Positions 17,751 to 27,114 of a stretch of 64,000 nt of DNA are shown piece after piece (within the stretch, counting starts at the first letter, position 1; every line of letters begins with the position of its first letter). Under the pieces are notes generated by a model, which did not search any database, had not been told where the DNA came from, and saw only the letters and a program-made list of their open reading frames with translations. The position numbers and the translations under genes are program-made. Origin of the DNA: Anaerolineales bacterium (GTDB lineage Bacteria; Chloroflexota; Anaerolineae; Anaerolineales; Villigracilaceae); contig JABTTV010000001.1 of assembly GCA_015075725.1 (NCBI GenBank), positions 2,480,001 through 2,544,000 on the forward strand, read 5' to 3'.

Positions 17751-18578
17751 ATGCCACGATACTTGACTCAATTCTTCATCCGCTTCGGATTAATTGCCTT
17801 CACGCTTCTCTCTCTTGGACCTGTGGTCTGGTCGGTCGTCACAAGCCTTTTACCCCTTTCAGCCTTGACCTCCAAACCACCCGACTTGAATCCGCTCAAT
17901 ATCACACTCGAAAACTACAGCCTTGTGCTCGACTCTTCGCGCGGGCTGTTCTCTGGCTTGATTAACTCCTTCATCATCGCCACCTTCACCGCCGCCGTGG
18001 GACTGGTCATCGGCTCGATGGCGGCGTATGCCCTTGCAAGGCTCAACCTGCCCGGCAGCAACAAAATCCTGATGATGATCCTTGCGACCCAAATGTTTCC
18101 CGGCATCGTCATTGCCATTCCACTCTTCCTTGTCATGAGCCGCACCCGTCTCGTTGATACTCACTTCGGACTCATTGTCGTCTATCTCTCGTTCATCCTG
18201 CCCATCGTCATCTGGATCCTCAAAGGCTTCTTCGAAAGTGTGCCGATGGAACTCGAACGCGCCGCCGCCGTGGATGGGGCGAACCCGATCCAGACGTTTC
18301 GCTATATCGTCTTACCCATTTCCCTGCCGCCGTTGTTTGCCACGGGCGTCTTTGCCTTCATCGAAGCATGGAATGAATTCTTCTTCGCCATCATCCTCAC
18401 CCGCATCAACGTCAAAACCGCTTCCATAGCGATTGCTGAATTCTCAGGTCAATACCAAACGCTCTACGGGCAGATGCTGGCTTCCGCGGTGCTGGCGAGC
18501 ATCCCTGTGGTGGCGTTGGCGATCATTTTTAGGCACTTTATTTTGGAAGGTTTTGTCGAAGGAGCAATCAAAGCATAA
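17751..18578 (+). CDS. sugar ABC transporter permease, MalG type
   Basis: The 275-residue length is standard for MalG. Six membrane segments are predicted. The EAA loop reads ERAAAVDGANPIQTFRYIVLP near residues 165-186. The start is one nucleotide after the previous stop, and its own stop overlaps the next ATG by one base (TAATG), so the permease-permease-ATPase block is translationally coupled. It lacks the large outer insert of the MalG homologue at 6457. Confidence 0.93.
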   Translation: MPRYLTQFFIRFGLIAFTLLSLGPVVWSVVTSLLPLSALTSKPPDLNPLNITLENYSLVLDSSRGLFSGLINSFIIATFTAAVGLVIGSMAAYALARLNLPGSNKILMMILATQMFPGIVIAIPLFLVMSRTRLVDTHFGLIVVYLSFILPIVIWILKGFFESVPMELERAAAVDGANPIQTFRYIVLPISLPPLFATGVFAFIEAWNEFFFAIILTRINVKTASIAIAEFSGQYQTLYGQMLASAVLASIPVVALAIIFRHFILEGFVEGAIKA

Positions 18579-19636
18579 TGGCTACGCTTGAACTGATCAA
18601 CATCCATAAAAAATTCGGTGACTTTGTTGCCGTGGAAGATGTCAACCTGCGCGTCGAGGAAGGAGAGTTTGTCACGTTGCTGGGTCCTTCGGGTTGCGGT
18701 AAGTCCACGCTGTTGAACATGACTGCTGGACTCGAAGACGTGACCTCTGGCGAGATCCGCATCAACGGCAAGGTCGTCAATCAACTTGGTCCGTTCGAGC
18801 GCGATGTGGCGATGGTCTTTCAGAACTATGCCCTCTACCCGCACATGACGGTGGAGGAGAACATCGGTTTTTCGCTTCAGTTGAGAAAACGACCCAGAAC
18901 CGAGATTCAGGATAAGGTCCAGAAAGTGGCGGCGATGTTGGAATTGGAAAAATTCCTGCATCGTCTCCCGCGTGAGCTGTCGGGCGGTCAACAGCAACGA
19001 GTCGCCATCGGTCGGGCAGTCATCCGCGAGCCGTCCATTTTTTTGTTCGACGAACCGTTTTCGAATCTCGATGCGGCGTTGCGCCTCAAGACGCGTGGCG
19101 AGATCAAGGAACTGCACCAAAGACTCGGCGTGACGTCGGTCTTCGTGACACACGATCAGGAAGAAGCGCTCTCGCTCTCTGACCGTATCGCTGTTTTGCG
19201 GATGGGGCATCTCGAACAATTCGGCACGCCCGAAGAGATTTACTCGAAGCCTGCCACGAAATATGTGGCGCGATTCATTGGCTCCCCACAAATGGACATG
19301 TTCGCTGGCGAGTTCACGGATGGCAGGCGCGCATATCACATCGGCAGTGCGAAGGTCGCATTGTCAAAACCTACGCAAGCGCCGAACACTCCAGTTGACG
19401 TTGGTGTACGCGCGGAGTTTGTCACTCTCGGCGAAAAAGGCTTCAATGCAGTGATACGACTCGTTCAACCTGTCGGTCCATTTACATATGTGACCGTTGA
19501 CTGGGACGGCGGCAGTGTCACCGCCAGAGTCAACGGTGTGTCACATTTGAAACCAAAAGAAAATATCAAAGTGGACATCGACCCCGAAGGTCTGCTGTTC
19601 TTCGACAGAACATCTGAAAAAAGGATTGACTTGTAA
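18578..19636 (+). CDS. sugar ABC transporter ATPase, MalK/UgpC type
   Basis: This 352-residue cytoplasmic ATPase has Walker A GPSGCGKST (36-44), the Q-loop in MVFQNYALYPHMTV, the signature LSGGQQQRVAIGR, Walker B IFLFDEPFSNLDA and the switch His in FVTHDQEEA. Residues after 235 form the OB-fold regulatory domain of the MalK class (VGVRAEFVTL). It is the only sugar-importer ATPase in the window, so it may drive both the 4116-7587 and 15420-18578 importers. Its stop overlaps the next start (TAATG). Confidence 0.95.
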   Translation: MATLELINIHKKFGDFVAVEDVNLRVEEGEFVTLLGPSGCGKSTLLNMTAGLEDVTSGEIRINGKVVNQLGPFERDVAMVFQNYALYPHMTVEENIGFSLQLRKRPRTEIQDKVQKVAAMLELEKFLHRLPRELSGGQQQRVAIGRAVIREPSIFLFDEPFSNLDAALRLKTRGEIKELHQRLGVTSVFVTHDQEEALSLSDRIAVLRMGHLEQFGTPEEIYSKPATKYVARFIGSPQMDMFAGEFTDGRRAYHIGSAKVALSKPTQAPNTPVDVGVRAEFVTLGEKGFNAVIRLVQPVGPFTYVTVDWDGGSVTARVNGVSHLKPKENIKVDIDPEGLLFFDRTSEKRIDL

Positions 19637-20598
19637 TGTATAAATTTCCAAACCTGCCCTTTGTGCGTCTCATGCCCTTTGCAGAAGTTGAGGAGAAACA
19701 ACCTGTGTTGTTGATCACGTCCATGCCTGCGTGGAATGCAGTGAAAGATTCGTTACGCGGCTTGAACATCGCCAAATCCATCGAAGTGACCGAAGCCAAT
19801 GCTGCTCATTGGGATTCGTTGTTGTCCACCGTCCACGGTCAATCGTCCGCGGTCGTGTATTCTGTCGGCGGCGGACTCACTGCCGACGCCGCGAAATATG
19901 TCGCTTCCAAACTGAACCTGCCGCTCGTCATTCTTCCAACCGCCCTCTCGGTGGATGCGTTCATTACCGCCGCATCAGGCATCCGCAAAGATGGATGCGT
20001 GTACTACATCGAGACGAAAGTACCCGAGCGCCTCATCCTGGACTTTGAAACGATCGCCAAAGCCCCAGCCTCCATCCGCGCCGCAGGCATCACGGACGTG
20101 ATGTCCATTGCCACAGGCGCATGGGATTGGAAGTTCGCGCACGAGCAGGGCAAAAATCCCGCAGGCATGGAGTTCATCCCGTGGGTGTACGACAACGCCC
20201 AATCCATTTTGAACGGCGTGCTTGACTGTGCCGAAGCCGCAGGGCGCGGCGACCATGATGGACTCAAAACTTTGTACGATTGTCTCGCCATGGAAGTTCA
20301 ACTGTGCAATCAAGTCGGTCATTCCCGCCCCGAAGAGGGGAGCGAGCACTACTTCGCCTACGCCGTCGAAAACGAAATGGGTCACGGACTTCCACATGGC
20401 GATCTGGTGGGTCCTGCTATTTTGTTGATTGCCAAACTCCAAGGGCAAGATACCGCGCCGCTGGAAAAAGCATTGAAAGCTTGCAACGTCCCGCTCAACA
20501 ATATTCCGCAGGAGATGATTGACCGCACGTTGAGGATCTTGCCTGTTTATTCTACGAAACATAACCTGTCGTTTGGAATTGCACATACGTTGAATTAA
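19636..20598 (+). CDS. glycerol-1-phosphate dehydrogenase-like (AraM/Fe-ADH superfamily) protein
   Basis: The 320-residue protein has the NAD-binding GGG turn in VYSVGGGLTADAAKYVASK (near residues 75-93) and LVILPTALSVDAFITAASG, both typical of the DHQS/G1P-dehydrogenase branch of the iron-ADH superfamily. Metal-ligand candidates are the Asp in AGITDVMS (about 153) and the two histidines in MGHGLPHGD, preceded by EEGSEHYF. In Bacillus, AraM reduces DHAP to glycerol-1-phosphate and sits in an arabinose operon. A 2-deoxy-scyllo-inosose-type cyclase is another member of the wider fold. The exact reaction here is unknown. It overlaps the ATPase gene by one base. Confidence 0.75.
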   Translation: MYKFPNLPFVRLMPFAEVEEKQPVLLITSMPAWNAVKDSLRGLNIAKSIEVTEANAAHWDSLLSTVHGQSSAVVYSVGGGLTADAAKYVASKLNLPLVILPTALSVDAFITAASGIRKDGCVYYIETKVPERLILDFETIAKAPASIRAAGITDVMSIATGAWDWKFAHEQGKNPAGMEFIPWVYDNAQSILNGVLDCAEAAGRGDHDGLKTLYDCLAMEVQLCNQVGHSRPEEGSEHYFAYAVENEMGHGLPHGDLVGPAILLIAKLQGQDTAPLEKALKACNVPLNNIPQEMIDRTLRILPVYSTKHNLSFGIAHTLN

Positions 20599-20600
20599 TC

Positions 20601-21095
20601 ATGTACGCTTCTGAACAAGACCTCCTGGACTTTTTGAATGGCAATCACTTCGTCTATCAATACGTTGAGCACCCCGCCGTGTTCACCTGTGAGGAGGCTG
20701 AAGTGCATCGCCCGAAATCGACTGCGACCAGCACAAAGAACTTGTTCCTGTGCGATAAAAAGGCGAGACGGTTTTTTCTCGTGGTGACCGCCTGCGAGAA
20801 GACGGTCAAGTTGGATGAACTGGCTTCCCAATTGGGAAGCACGCATTTACGCTTCGGCTCGGAAGAAAATTTATTCCGACTGCTCGGTGTGACGCGCGGC
20901 GCAGTGACGATGATGGGCCTGGCAAATGATACAGAGCATCAGGTCGAATTGTGGATAGACGCGGACATCTGGCAGAGCGAATCCTTCTTGAGCCATCCAC
21001 TGGTCAACACAGCGACATTGATATTGTCCAAATCGGAACTCGAACGATTCTTTGAACTGACAGGGCATACATCTCATATCTTTGAAGGAGCATAA
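20601..21095 (+). CDS. YbaK/ProX-type aminoacyl-tRNA deacylase domain protein
   Basis: The 164-residue protein has the YbaK/ProXp-ala order: an N-terminal helix, FVYQYVEHPAVFTCEEAEVHRP, the substrate-pocket lysine in STKNLFLCDKK, ARRFFLVVTAC, FGSEENLFRLLGVTRGAVTMMGL, and ILSKSELERFFELTGH. Family members hydrolyse mischarged Ala- or Cys-tRNA(Pro). Its place inside a sugar-metabolism operon is unexpected. It may be carried along, or it may deacylate another ester. It starts 2 nt after the preceding stop. Confidence 0.85.
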   Translation: MYASEQDLLDFLNGNHFVYQYVEHPAVFTCEEAEVHRPKSTATSTKNLFLCDKKARRFFLVVTACEKTVKLDELASQLGSTHLRFGSEENLFRLLGVTRGAVTMMGLANDTEHQVELWIDADIWQSESFLSHPLVNTATLILSKSELERFFELTGHTSHIFEGA

Positions 21096-21096
21096 A

Positions 21097-22104
21097 ATGA
21101 AAATCGCATTTGCAGGCGCAGGATACATCATCAACATCCACGCCAAAGCTGCGAAAGCGCAACGGGATGTGGAAATGGTCGGGGTGGTGGAGAAATTTGC
21201 TGTCGAGAAATCTGCCGCTCTTGCGCGGAAATTCAAAATCAAGAATCGATACCGGACAGTTGAGGAGTTGCTCAAGACTGGGAAGGTGGACGCGCTCGTG
21301 ATCGGCACGCCGAACTATCTTCACGCTCCGCAGGCAATTGCCGCGCTCAAAGCGGGCGTGCATGTCATGGTCGAGAAGCCTATGGCGATGACTGTGCGTG
21401 AAGCGGAAAAAATGATGGATGCCAGTGCAAAAAGCGGAGCGACCTTGATGGTGGCGCACTGCTGGCGCTTCGATGAGGATGTCAATTGGCTGAAGAAGCA
21501 ATCGTCGAAGTTGGGAAGAATTATCCGCACAAAGGGGTACGGCGTGCATACCCATTGGGGACCGAGCGGTTGGTTTACACAAAAAAAATTTGCAGGCGGC
21601 GGCGCAATGGCAGATATGGGCATCCATGCGTTGGATACAGCCCGCTTTTTGCTGGGCGATCCGATGCCTGTTTCGGTGTATGCCAGGATCGGAACGCACT
21701 ATACAGACTTCGACGTGGACGATACAGGCGTGGTGATTGTCGAGTGGGGTAACGGCGCGATTTCATATTTCGAATCGGGCTGGTGGCAGCCGCATAGCGA
21801 CGGTCCCGAGGCGGCAACGCAACTCTACGGTATGCAGGGATTCGGTCAATTGTTCCCGACACAACTCGAAATACCAATCGTGAAGACACAGACCGTGAAA
21901 CTCGTCAAATCGGGATTCAAATTCCCGCGCAAGGAGCATTGCCCGCAGACGATGTACGACGCGCAGATGGCTTATTTCCTGAATTGCGTCCGCACAGGGA
22001 CGACACCTGTCCCCGGGGGATTGGAAGGGCTGGTGAATATGAAGGTTGTGGATGCGGCGTATAAATCCGGCAAAACTGGAAAAGTGGTACAAGTCCAGAA
22101 ATGA
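21097..22104 (+). CDS. Gfo/Idh/MocA-family oxidoreductase
   Basis: The ATG at 21097 follows an AAGGAG, and the codons before it in frame overlap the preceding gene. The 335-residue protein begins MKIAFAGAGYIINIHAKA, the Rossmann NAD(P) site of the family, then has the EKP motif in HVMVEKPMAMT and the C-terminal domain with GGGAMADMGIHALDTARFLL, where the family's catalytic His lies. Gfo/Idh enzymes oxidise or reduce hydroxyls of sugars, inositols and amino sugars. Its neighbours are two deacetylases, aminotransferases and a kinase, so a cyclitol or amino-sugar substrate is plausible. Confidence 0.92.
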   Translation: MKIAFAGAGYIINIHAKAAKAQRDVEMVGVVEKFAVEKSAALARKFKIKNRYRTVEELLKTGKVDALVIGTPNYLHAPQAIAALKAGVHVMVEKPMAMTVREAEKMMDASAKSGATLMVAHCWRFDEDVNWLKKQSSKLGRIIRTKGYGVHTHWGPSGWFTQKKFAGGGAMADMGIHALDTARFLLGDPMPVSVYARIGTHYTDFDVDDTGVVIVEWGNGAISYFESGWWQPHSDGPEAATQLYGMQGFGQLFPTQLEIPIVKTQTVKLVKSGFKFPRKEHCPQTMYDAQMAYFLNCVRTGTTPVPGGLEGLVNMKVVDAAYKSGKTGKVVQVQK

Positions 22105-22112
22105 GGAGAAAA

Positions 22113-23465
22113 ATGAAAACTGCTTTAGTGATCAGTCCCCATGCCGATGACGCCGCCGCCTTTTGCGGCGCGACCATCGCCAAGCTCGCCGATGACGGCT
22201 GGAATATCGTTCTGGTGCGTGTCACTGATGACCGTAAAGATTCGGTGGGCTTGACCATCGAGGAGACGATTGCCAAAAACACGGAAGAACTGCACAACGC
22301 CGCGAAAATCCTGGGCGTGAAGGAGATCGTCGAACTGGGCTTCGAGACCGATATGCTGGCAGACGTCCCACTGGGGAAACTGCGGGAACGGATGGTGTAT
22401 CTGTTCCGAAAGTACAAACCCTATGCCGTCTTCTCGTTCGACCCGTTTGGATTGTACGAAAATAACCAGGATCACGTCCGCATTGCGCAGGCAGTGGATG
22501 AAGCCTACTGGGTCGCCTGTTTCGACAAACACTACCCCGAACATTTTGTGGAAGGACTTGAACCGTTCTCCGTATGCGAGCGCTGGTATTTTGCCCGTCA
22601 ACTTCCGAATGTAACCCACTATGAAGAAGTCGCCGCGACCATCGAGCGGAAGATCGACGCCGTCTGCGCCCACCGCGAGATGATGAAGAACACCATTAAT
22701 CAATATCAATTGCAGATGAAGACCTGGGGTAAACAAGTGGCGTGGCTGCAACAATCCAAAGACGGCGATATGAAACCGTTGATCGGGTTGTTCCTTCAGG
22801 AGCAGGCAAAGGGATTGGCTGAAGCGGCGGGCTGGGATACTGAATTGCAACTTGCCGAATCCTTCCGCCTGGAACGTTTCGGCGGGTTGGAGGAGTTGTT
22901 TCAGATGATGGCGGAACCGCTGGATGAATCTGAACCCGCACCCGTCCGCGCCGACTTGGATCATCCGCAGGAAGAACCGACAAATGAAACCGAACAGGCG
23001 CACATCATACCTCTGGATATTAAAGAACGCATCCGCATCATGGGGCATCACCACTTGTGCGCAGGCGCGTTCGATGAACTGCTCAAGATGCCCATCTTCC
23101 GAATCGGTTATGCCTCGCTGGTGGATCACATTGACCCCAACCCCGATTTGATCATCGAAACCGTCTATGGGTATGGTCAATTCTGTTATCACTGCGGTTA
23201 CTTCTCACAGGACGAAGGGCGCTGTACTTCAGGCTGGAAGAACAAACTCGCCAAAGATTATGCCGTGCTCGAACATCTTGGTCTCAAACCCGGCAGCCAG
23301 ACGCGCCTGGAAGACTTGCAAAAACTGCTGGCAGAAAAAGTCTCCTATGAAAAACTGGAGGAGTTCTGCGGTCCTGGCGGTCCCGGCAAATGCGAATTCT
23401 ATGCTTTGGGCGTTTGTCAGAAATCCTTCGCCGCCCTGCGTGAAAAATACGGCATCACAAAATAA
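22113..23465 (+). CDS. PIG-L deacetylase fused to a C-terminal DUF1284-like Cys-rich domain
   Basis: The ATG at 22113 is preceded by GAGGAG. Residues 1-230 form a PIG-L/LmbE deacetylase: SPHADDAAAFCGATIA with His10, Asp12 and Asp13, then VLVRVTDDR, KPYAVFSFDPFG and NQDHVRIAQAV with the second metal His. The usual third residue of the PHPDDxE motif (Glu) is replaced by Ala. From about residue 308 a separate domain begins HHLCAGAFDELLK and has Cys pairs in FCYHCGYFS, RCTSGW, EEFCGPGGPGKCEF and GVCQKSF, resembling DUF1284. The fusion is unusual. The deacetylase acts on N-acetyl sugars or glycoconjugates in known cases. An acidic linker (near 268-300) joins the parts. Confidence 0.85.
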   Translation: MKTALVISPHADDAAAFCGATIAKLADDGWNIVLVRVTDDRKDSVGLTIEETIAKNTEELHNAAKILGVKEIVELGFETDMLADVPLGKLRERMVYLFRKYKPYAVFSFDPFGLYENNQDHVRIAQAVDEAYWVACFDKHYPEHFVEGLEPFSVCERWYFARQLPNVTHYEEVAATIERKIDAVCAHREMMKNTINQYQLQMKTWGKQVAWLQQSKDGDMKPLIGLFLQEQAKGLAEAAGWDTELQLAESFRLERFGGLEELFQMMAEPLDESEPAPVRADLDHPQEEPTNETEQAHIIPLDIKERIRIMGHHHLCAGAFDELLKMPIFRIGYASLVDHIDPNPDLIIETVYGYGQFCYHCGYFSQDEGRCTSGWKNKLAKDYAVLEHLGLKPGSQTRLEDLQKLLAEKVSYEKLEEFCGPGGPGKCEFYALGVCQKSFAALREKYGITK

Positions 23466-23487
23466 AATGATGTAAAAGGAGAATGCC

Positions 23488-24801
23488 ATGCAAACCGCTC
23501 CAAAAGGAACTCGCGCCCGCCTGCTCACCGCCCTCGGATTTGGCTTCTTCATCGACTCCGCCGAAGACGTAGCCCTGCCCATGCTCTGGCCCGCCGTGCG
23601 CACCGCCCTCGGCTTGAGCTATGCCCAGTTGGGTTACATTGACAGTATCCGTGTCATATTCCAAACTTTCAGCGGTCCGTTTTGGGGAATGCTCGCTGAC
23701 CGCTACAACCGCAAATGGATCCTGGTCATTGGGACAGGTGTATGGGGATTATGGACCTCAGTCTGCGGATTCGCCACCGACTACTGGCAACTGCTCATCG
23801 TACGCATCATTGCCTGCATTGGGCTTGGTTGCTTGTACCCGGCCGCTTTCTCCCTTCTGGCTGATTCGTTCGGACCCAAACAACGCGGACGCGCAATGGG
23901 CACCATCAGCGCCATCGGCATGTTCGGCATTGTGGCGGGGGCGCTGGCGTTTGGCGAGATCATCGGCATCTCTGAAGATGGCTGGCGGATCGGCTTTATC
24001 GGTCTGGGTGTGACCAGCGCCTTGTCCGGCTTGGTCATCGCATTACTCGTCAAGGAACCTGTGCGCGGCGCATCTGAACCAGAATTGGAAAGCGTCATTA
24101 CTGAAGAGTCTGCCGCTCAATTCCGCTTCGACATGAAAGGGGTGCGGGAACTGCTTAGTGTCAAAACCGTGTGGGTGAACTTTCTGCAAGGCATCTTCAT
24201 GCTCACCACCATCAACGCCCTGGCAACCTTCTACGTCACCTGGCTGGTGGACGACCGTGGCTTCTCGGAAGCGGACGCCCCATTATTCTTTGGCGGTGTG
24301 GTTATTTCGTTGGCGTTAGGCAACTTTGTGGGCGGTTCGGTTGGCGATTGGGCATATCACCGCTATCCCAAATATGGACGCGCTGTTGTGTCGCAGATTT
24401 CCATCGGCGTATCTCTACCAGCAATGTGGTACCTATTCTCGTATGCCAAAGATACAACCTCCATCCTTGTCTTCTCGATCATCTCAGGCTTCTTCCTCGA
24501 CTGGACGCGTCGCGGCGCCATGCAGCCAATGGTGCAGAACGCCGTCCGCCCCGAATTGCGCGCCACCGCCATGGCATTGACCGAATTCGTCAACGGCGCG
24601 TTCGCCTCGGTGGTCATCATCTTGTTTGGAACCTACGCCGACCAGTTTGGACTCTCCCGCACCCTACTTATCTTAACAAGCGGATTTTGGGCGATTGCTT
24701 TTTGCGTCACACCTCTTTATTATTTCGTCTATCCCAAAGATGCGGAACGCCTGCACTCTCAAATGCAGGAGCGACGTGAGATGATCGCGGGTAATTTGTA
24801 G
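23488..24801 (+). CDS. MFS transporter
   Basis: The 437-residue protein has twelve predicted membrane segments. The MFS loop 2-3 motif appears as GMLADRYNRKWILVIG near residue 68, with LLADSFGPKQRGRAMGTISAIG in the segment 4-5 region. An AAAGGAGA site lies before the ATG. The substrate is not readable. It is the first of two secondary carriers in this array; the second, at 27888, is of the GPH sugar-symporter type. A role in import or export of a deacetylated product is inference only. Confidence 0.9.
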   Translation: MQTAPKGTRARLLTALGFGFFIDSAEDVALPMLWPAVRTALGLSYAQLGYIDSIRVIFQTFSGPFWGMLADRYNRKWILVIGTGVWGLWTSVCGFATDYWQLLIVRIIACIGLGCLYPAAFSLLADSFGPKQRGRAMGTISAIGMFGIVAGALAFGEIIGISEDGWRIGFIGLGVTSALSGLVIALLVKEPVRGASEPELESVITEESAAQFRFDMKGVRELLSVKTVWVNFLQGIFMLTTINALATFYVTWLVDDRGFSEADAPLFFGGVVISLALGNFVGGSVGDWAYHRYPKYGRAVVSQISIGVSLPAMWYLFSYAKDTTSILVFSIISGFFLDWTRRGAMQPMVQNAVRPELRATAMALTEFVNGAFASVVIILFGTYADQFGLSRTLLILTSGFWAIAFCVTPLYYFVYPKDAERLHSQMQERREMIAGNL

Positions 24802-24816
24802 TCAAAAGGAAAATGT

Positions 24817-25797
24817 ATGAAAATCTGCATCGTCGGCGGAACGGGCAACATCAGCCAACCCATCGTCAAACTTTTGCTCGAAAAGGGACATGACGTCACC
24901 CTTTTCAACCGCGGGCAGACGGCACAAGTGCCCAAAGGCGTACGCGTCATCACAGGCGACTGTTACAACCGCGAAGACTTCGAGCGTAAGATGCAAGCCG
25001 AAAGATTTGACGCGGCGATCGACATGATCTGCTTTACTGCTGAAGATGCCGCATCCAGCGTGCGTGCCTTTCGTGGAATCGGCTGGTTCGTGCAAACATC
25101 CACCACTTGCACGTATGGCATTCAATACGATTATCTGCCCGTGGATGAGACCCATCCCTTACGCCCTAACACCGAATACGGACGTAACAAGGTGGCGGCG
25201 GATCATGTCTATCTTGAAGCGTATCATCGCGAGAAATTCCCTGCAATTATCATAAAACCTTCTACTACCTACGGACCTGTGCAGGGGATGCTGCGCCAGA
25301 TTTGCTGGGACTTCTCATGGATCGACCGAGTCAAAAAAAGCAAACCTGTCATCATCTGCGGTGATGGGTTTGCCATTCATCAACATCTGCACGTAGATGA
25401 TATTGCCCAGGCCTTCGTCGGCGTTATTGGCAAAGAACATACCATCGGGCAGGCATACAACGCCGTCAGCCGTGGATATTACACCTGGCTCGATTATCAC
25501 AAACTGGCGAATAAGGTTCTCGGTAAAGACGTTGAATTGATCGGCATTCCCTTTGAAGACCTAAAGCGGCTCAATGTGCCAGACATGGGTATTCTGGAAG
25601 ATGAATTCGCTTTCAACGATTATTACTCCTCTGAAAAACTGTTCCGCGATGTGCCTGAGTTTCAGCCGAAGATTTCGCTGGAGCAGGGTATGACCCAGGT
25701 GTTCGAAGTGATGGAACGTGAAGGACGCATTCCAAATTCAGATGAACTGACCTGGGAAGATGAGATTATTGCAAGATATAGAAAGTTGTATCAATAA
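24817..25797 (+). CDS. NAD-dependent epimerase/dehydratase, extended SDR
   Basis: The 326-residue length suits extended SDRs. The NAD fingerprint is MKICIVGGTGNISQP, of the isoflavone-reductase/SDR-e type. The catalytic Tyr and Lys appear as EYGRNKVAAD (near residues 126-135), with VQTSTTCTYG supplying the Ser/Thr before them. Residues after 190 form the substrate domain. Such enzymes epimerise, dehydrate or reduce nucleotide or free sugars. It is followed 8 nt later by a GH4 gene with a strong GGAG site. Confidence 0.9.
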   Translation: MKICIVGGTGNISQPIVKLLLEKGHDVTLFNRGQTAQVPKGVRVITGDCYNREDFERKMQAERFDAAIDMICFTAEDAASSVRAFRGIGWFVQTSTTCTYGIQYDYLPVDETHPLRPNTEYGRNKVAADHVYLEAYHREKFPAIIIKPSTTYGPVQGMLRQICWDFSWIDRVKKSKPVIICGDGFAIHQHLHVDDIAQAFVGVIGKEHTIGQAYNAVSRGYYTWLDYHKLANKVLGKDVELIGIPFEDLKRLNVPDMGILEDEFAFNDYYSSEKLFRDVPEFQPKISLEQGMTQVFEVMEREGRIPNSDELTWEDEIIARYRKLYQ

Positions 25798-25805
25798 GGA
25801 GACTT

Positions 25806-27098
25806 ATGAAGATCACAGTCATTGGCGGCGGTTCCACATACACGCCCGAACTCGTGAATGGATTTCTTGTGCGGATCGAATCGTTACCAATCAAAGAACT
25901 TTGGTTAATGGATATTGACAAAGAACGGCTGGACATCGTCGGTGGATTTTCGCAGAGAATGGTCAGGGCGAAGGGAGAGCCTTTTAAGGTGATCCTATCT
26001 ACAGTCCAGAAAGAGGCGATTGCGGGCGCATCCTATGTCACTACGCAGTTGCGAGTCGGCATGATGCCTGCTCGTCGTGGAGATGAATACCTCGGTCTGC
26101 GTCATGGGTTGATCGGGCAGGAGACTACGGGGGTGGGCGGTATGGCGAAAGCGCTGCGAACCATCCCTGTGATTCTTAGTATCGCGAACGATATCCGTGA
26201 AACGGCGTCTGGCGCCTTGCTGGCGAATTTCACCAACCCGGCGGGCTTGGTGACCGAAGCGTTGAATCACTATGCGCCCGATGTGCCCGCGGTGGGGGTG
26301 TGCAATGTGGGCATCACCACCAAGATGGAAATCCTCGAAGGTTTGGAGAAGGTGACGGGTAACAAGATCGAAGACCATCGCGCCGTGTTGAACACGCTGG
26401 GTCTGAATCATCTCACCTGGCATCGCGGCTTCACCGTGGATGGCGAAGAGATGTGGCAAACTATTTTCCCTGCATATCTTGAAGAGGTCAAAAAAGAAGC
26501 CGAACCCGAGTGGAATATCCGTACGCTTGAAACGCTGGGCATGATTCCCAATTATTACTTGCAATATTTTTACTACACCGAAAAGAAATTCAATGAGCAA
26601 AAGAAGTGGCCTCCCTCACGTGCCGAGCAGGTGATGGAAATCGAAAAAGACCTTCTGCGCGATTACGCCGACCCGACCCTCACCGAACCGCCCGCAGACT
26701 TGATGAAACGCGGCGGCGCATATTATTCCACGCTGGCGACGCAGCTCATCAACTCGCATTACAACGATTTGGGCGAAGTGCATGTGGTTAATACGCGGAA
26801 CAATGGAGCCGTAAAAGATTACCCTGCGGATTGGGTCTTGGAACTGCCCGCCAAAGTGGACGCCAAAGGGATTCATCCGCTTCCTGCCGACCCGCTGCCT
26901 GCTTCGTGCTTCGGGCTGATCTCTCAGGTGAAGATGTACGAAATCCTGACCGTCGAAGCCGCCGTGCATGGCGATAGGAATGCGATGTATCAGGCATTGC
27001 TTACCAATCCGCTTGGTCCAAGCGCGGACAAGGTGCAGGCTGTGATGGACGATATGCTTGAAACGAATAAGCAGTGGCTGCCGCAGTTCTACAAATAA
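25806..27098 (+). CDS. GH4 glycosidase, 6-phospho-beta-glucosidase-like
   Basis: The 430-residue protein begins with the Rossmann motif KITVIGGGSTYTPEL and has the hallmark blocks of the phospho-beta-glucosidase branch: QLRVGMMPARRGDEYL, GLIGQETTGVGGMAKALRTIP, LANFTNPAGLVTEAL and VGVCNVGIT. In that branch the metal Cys usually sits in CNVP or CNIP, which marks 6-phospho substrates; here it is CNVG, with the Pro changed. Like other GH4 enzymes it should need NAD and Mn2+. Whether the substrate is phosphorylated is open, but the kinase-like protein encoded from 29229 would fit such a step. Confidence 0.88.
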   Translation: MKITVIGGGSTYTPELVNGFLVRIESLPIKELWLMDIDKERLDIVGGFSQRMVRAKGEPFKVILSTVQKEAIAGASYVTTQLRVGMMPARRGDEYLGLRHGLIGQETTGVGGMAKALRTIPVILSIANDIRETASGALLANFTNPAGLVTEALNHYAPDVPAVGVCNVGITTKMEILEGLEKVTGNKIEDHRAVLNTLGLNHLTWHRGFTVDGEEMWQTIFPAYLEEVKKEAEPEWNIRTLETLGMIPNYYLQYFYYTEKKFNEQKKWPPSRAEQVMEIEKDLLRDYADPTLTEPPADLMKRGGAYYSTLATQLINSHYNDLGEVHVVNTRNNGAVKDYPADWVLELPAKVDAKGIHPLPADPLPASCFGLISQVKMYEILTVEAAVHGDRNAMYQALLTNPLGPSADKVQAVMDDMLETNKQWLPQFYK

Positions 27099-27114
27099 GC
27101 ACAAGGAAATTACG

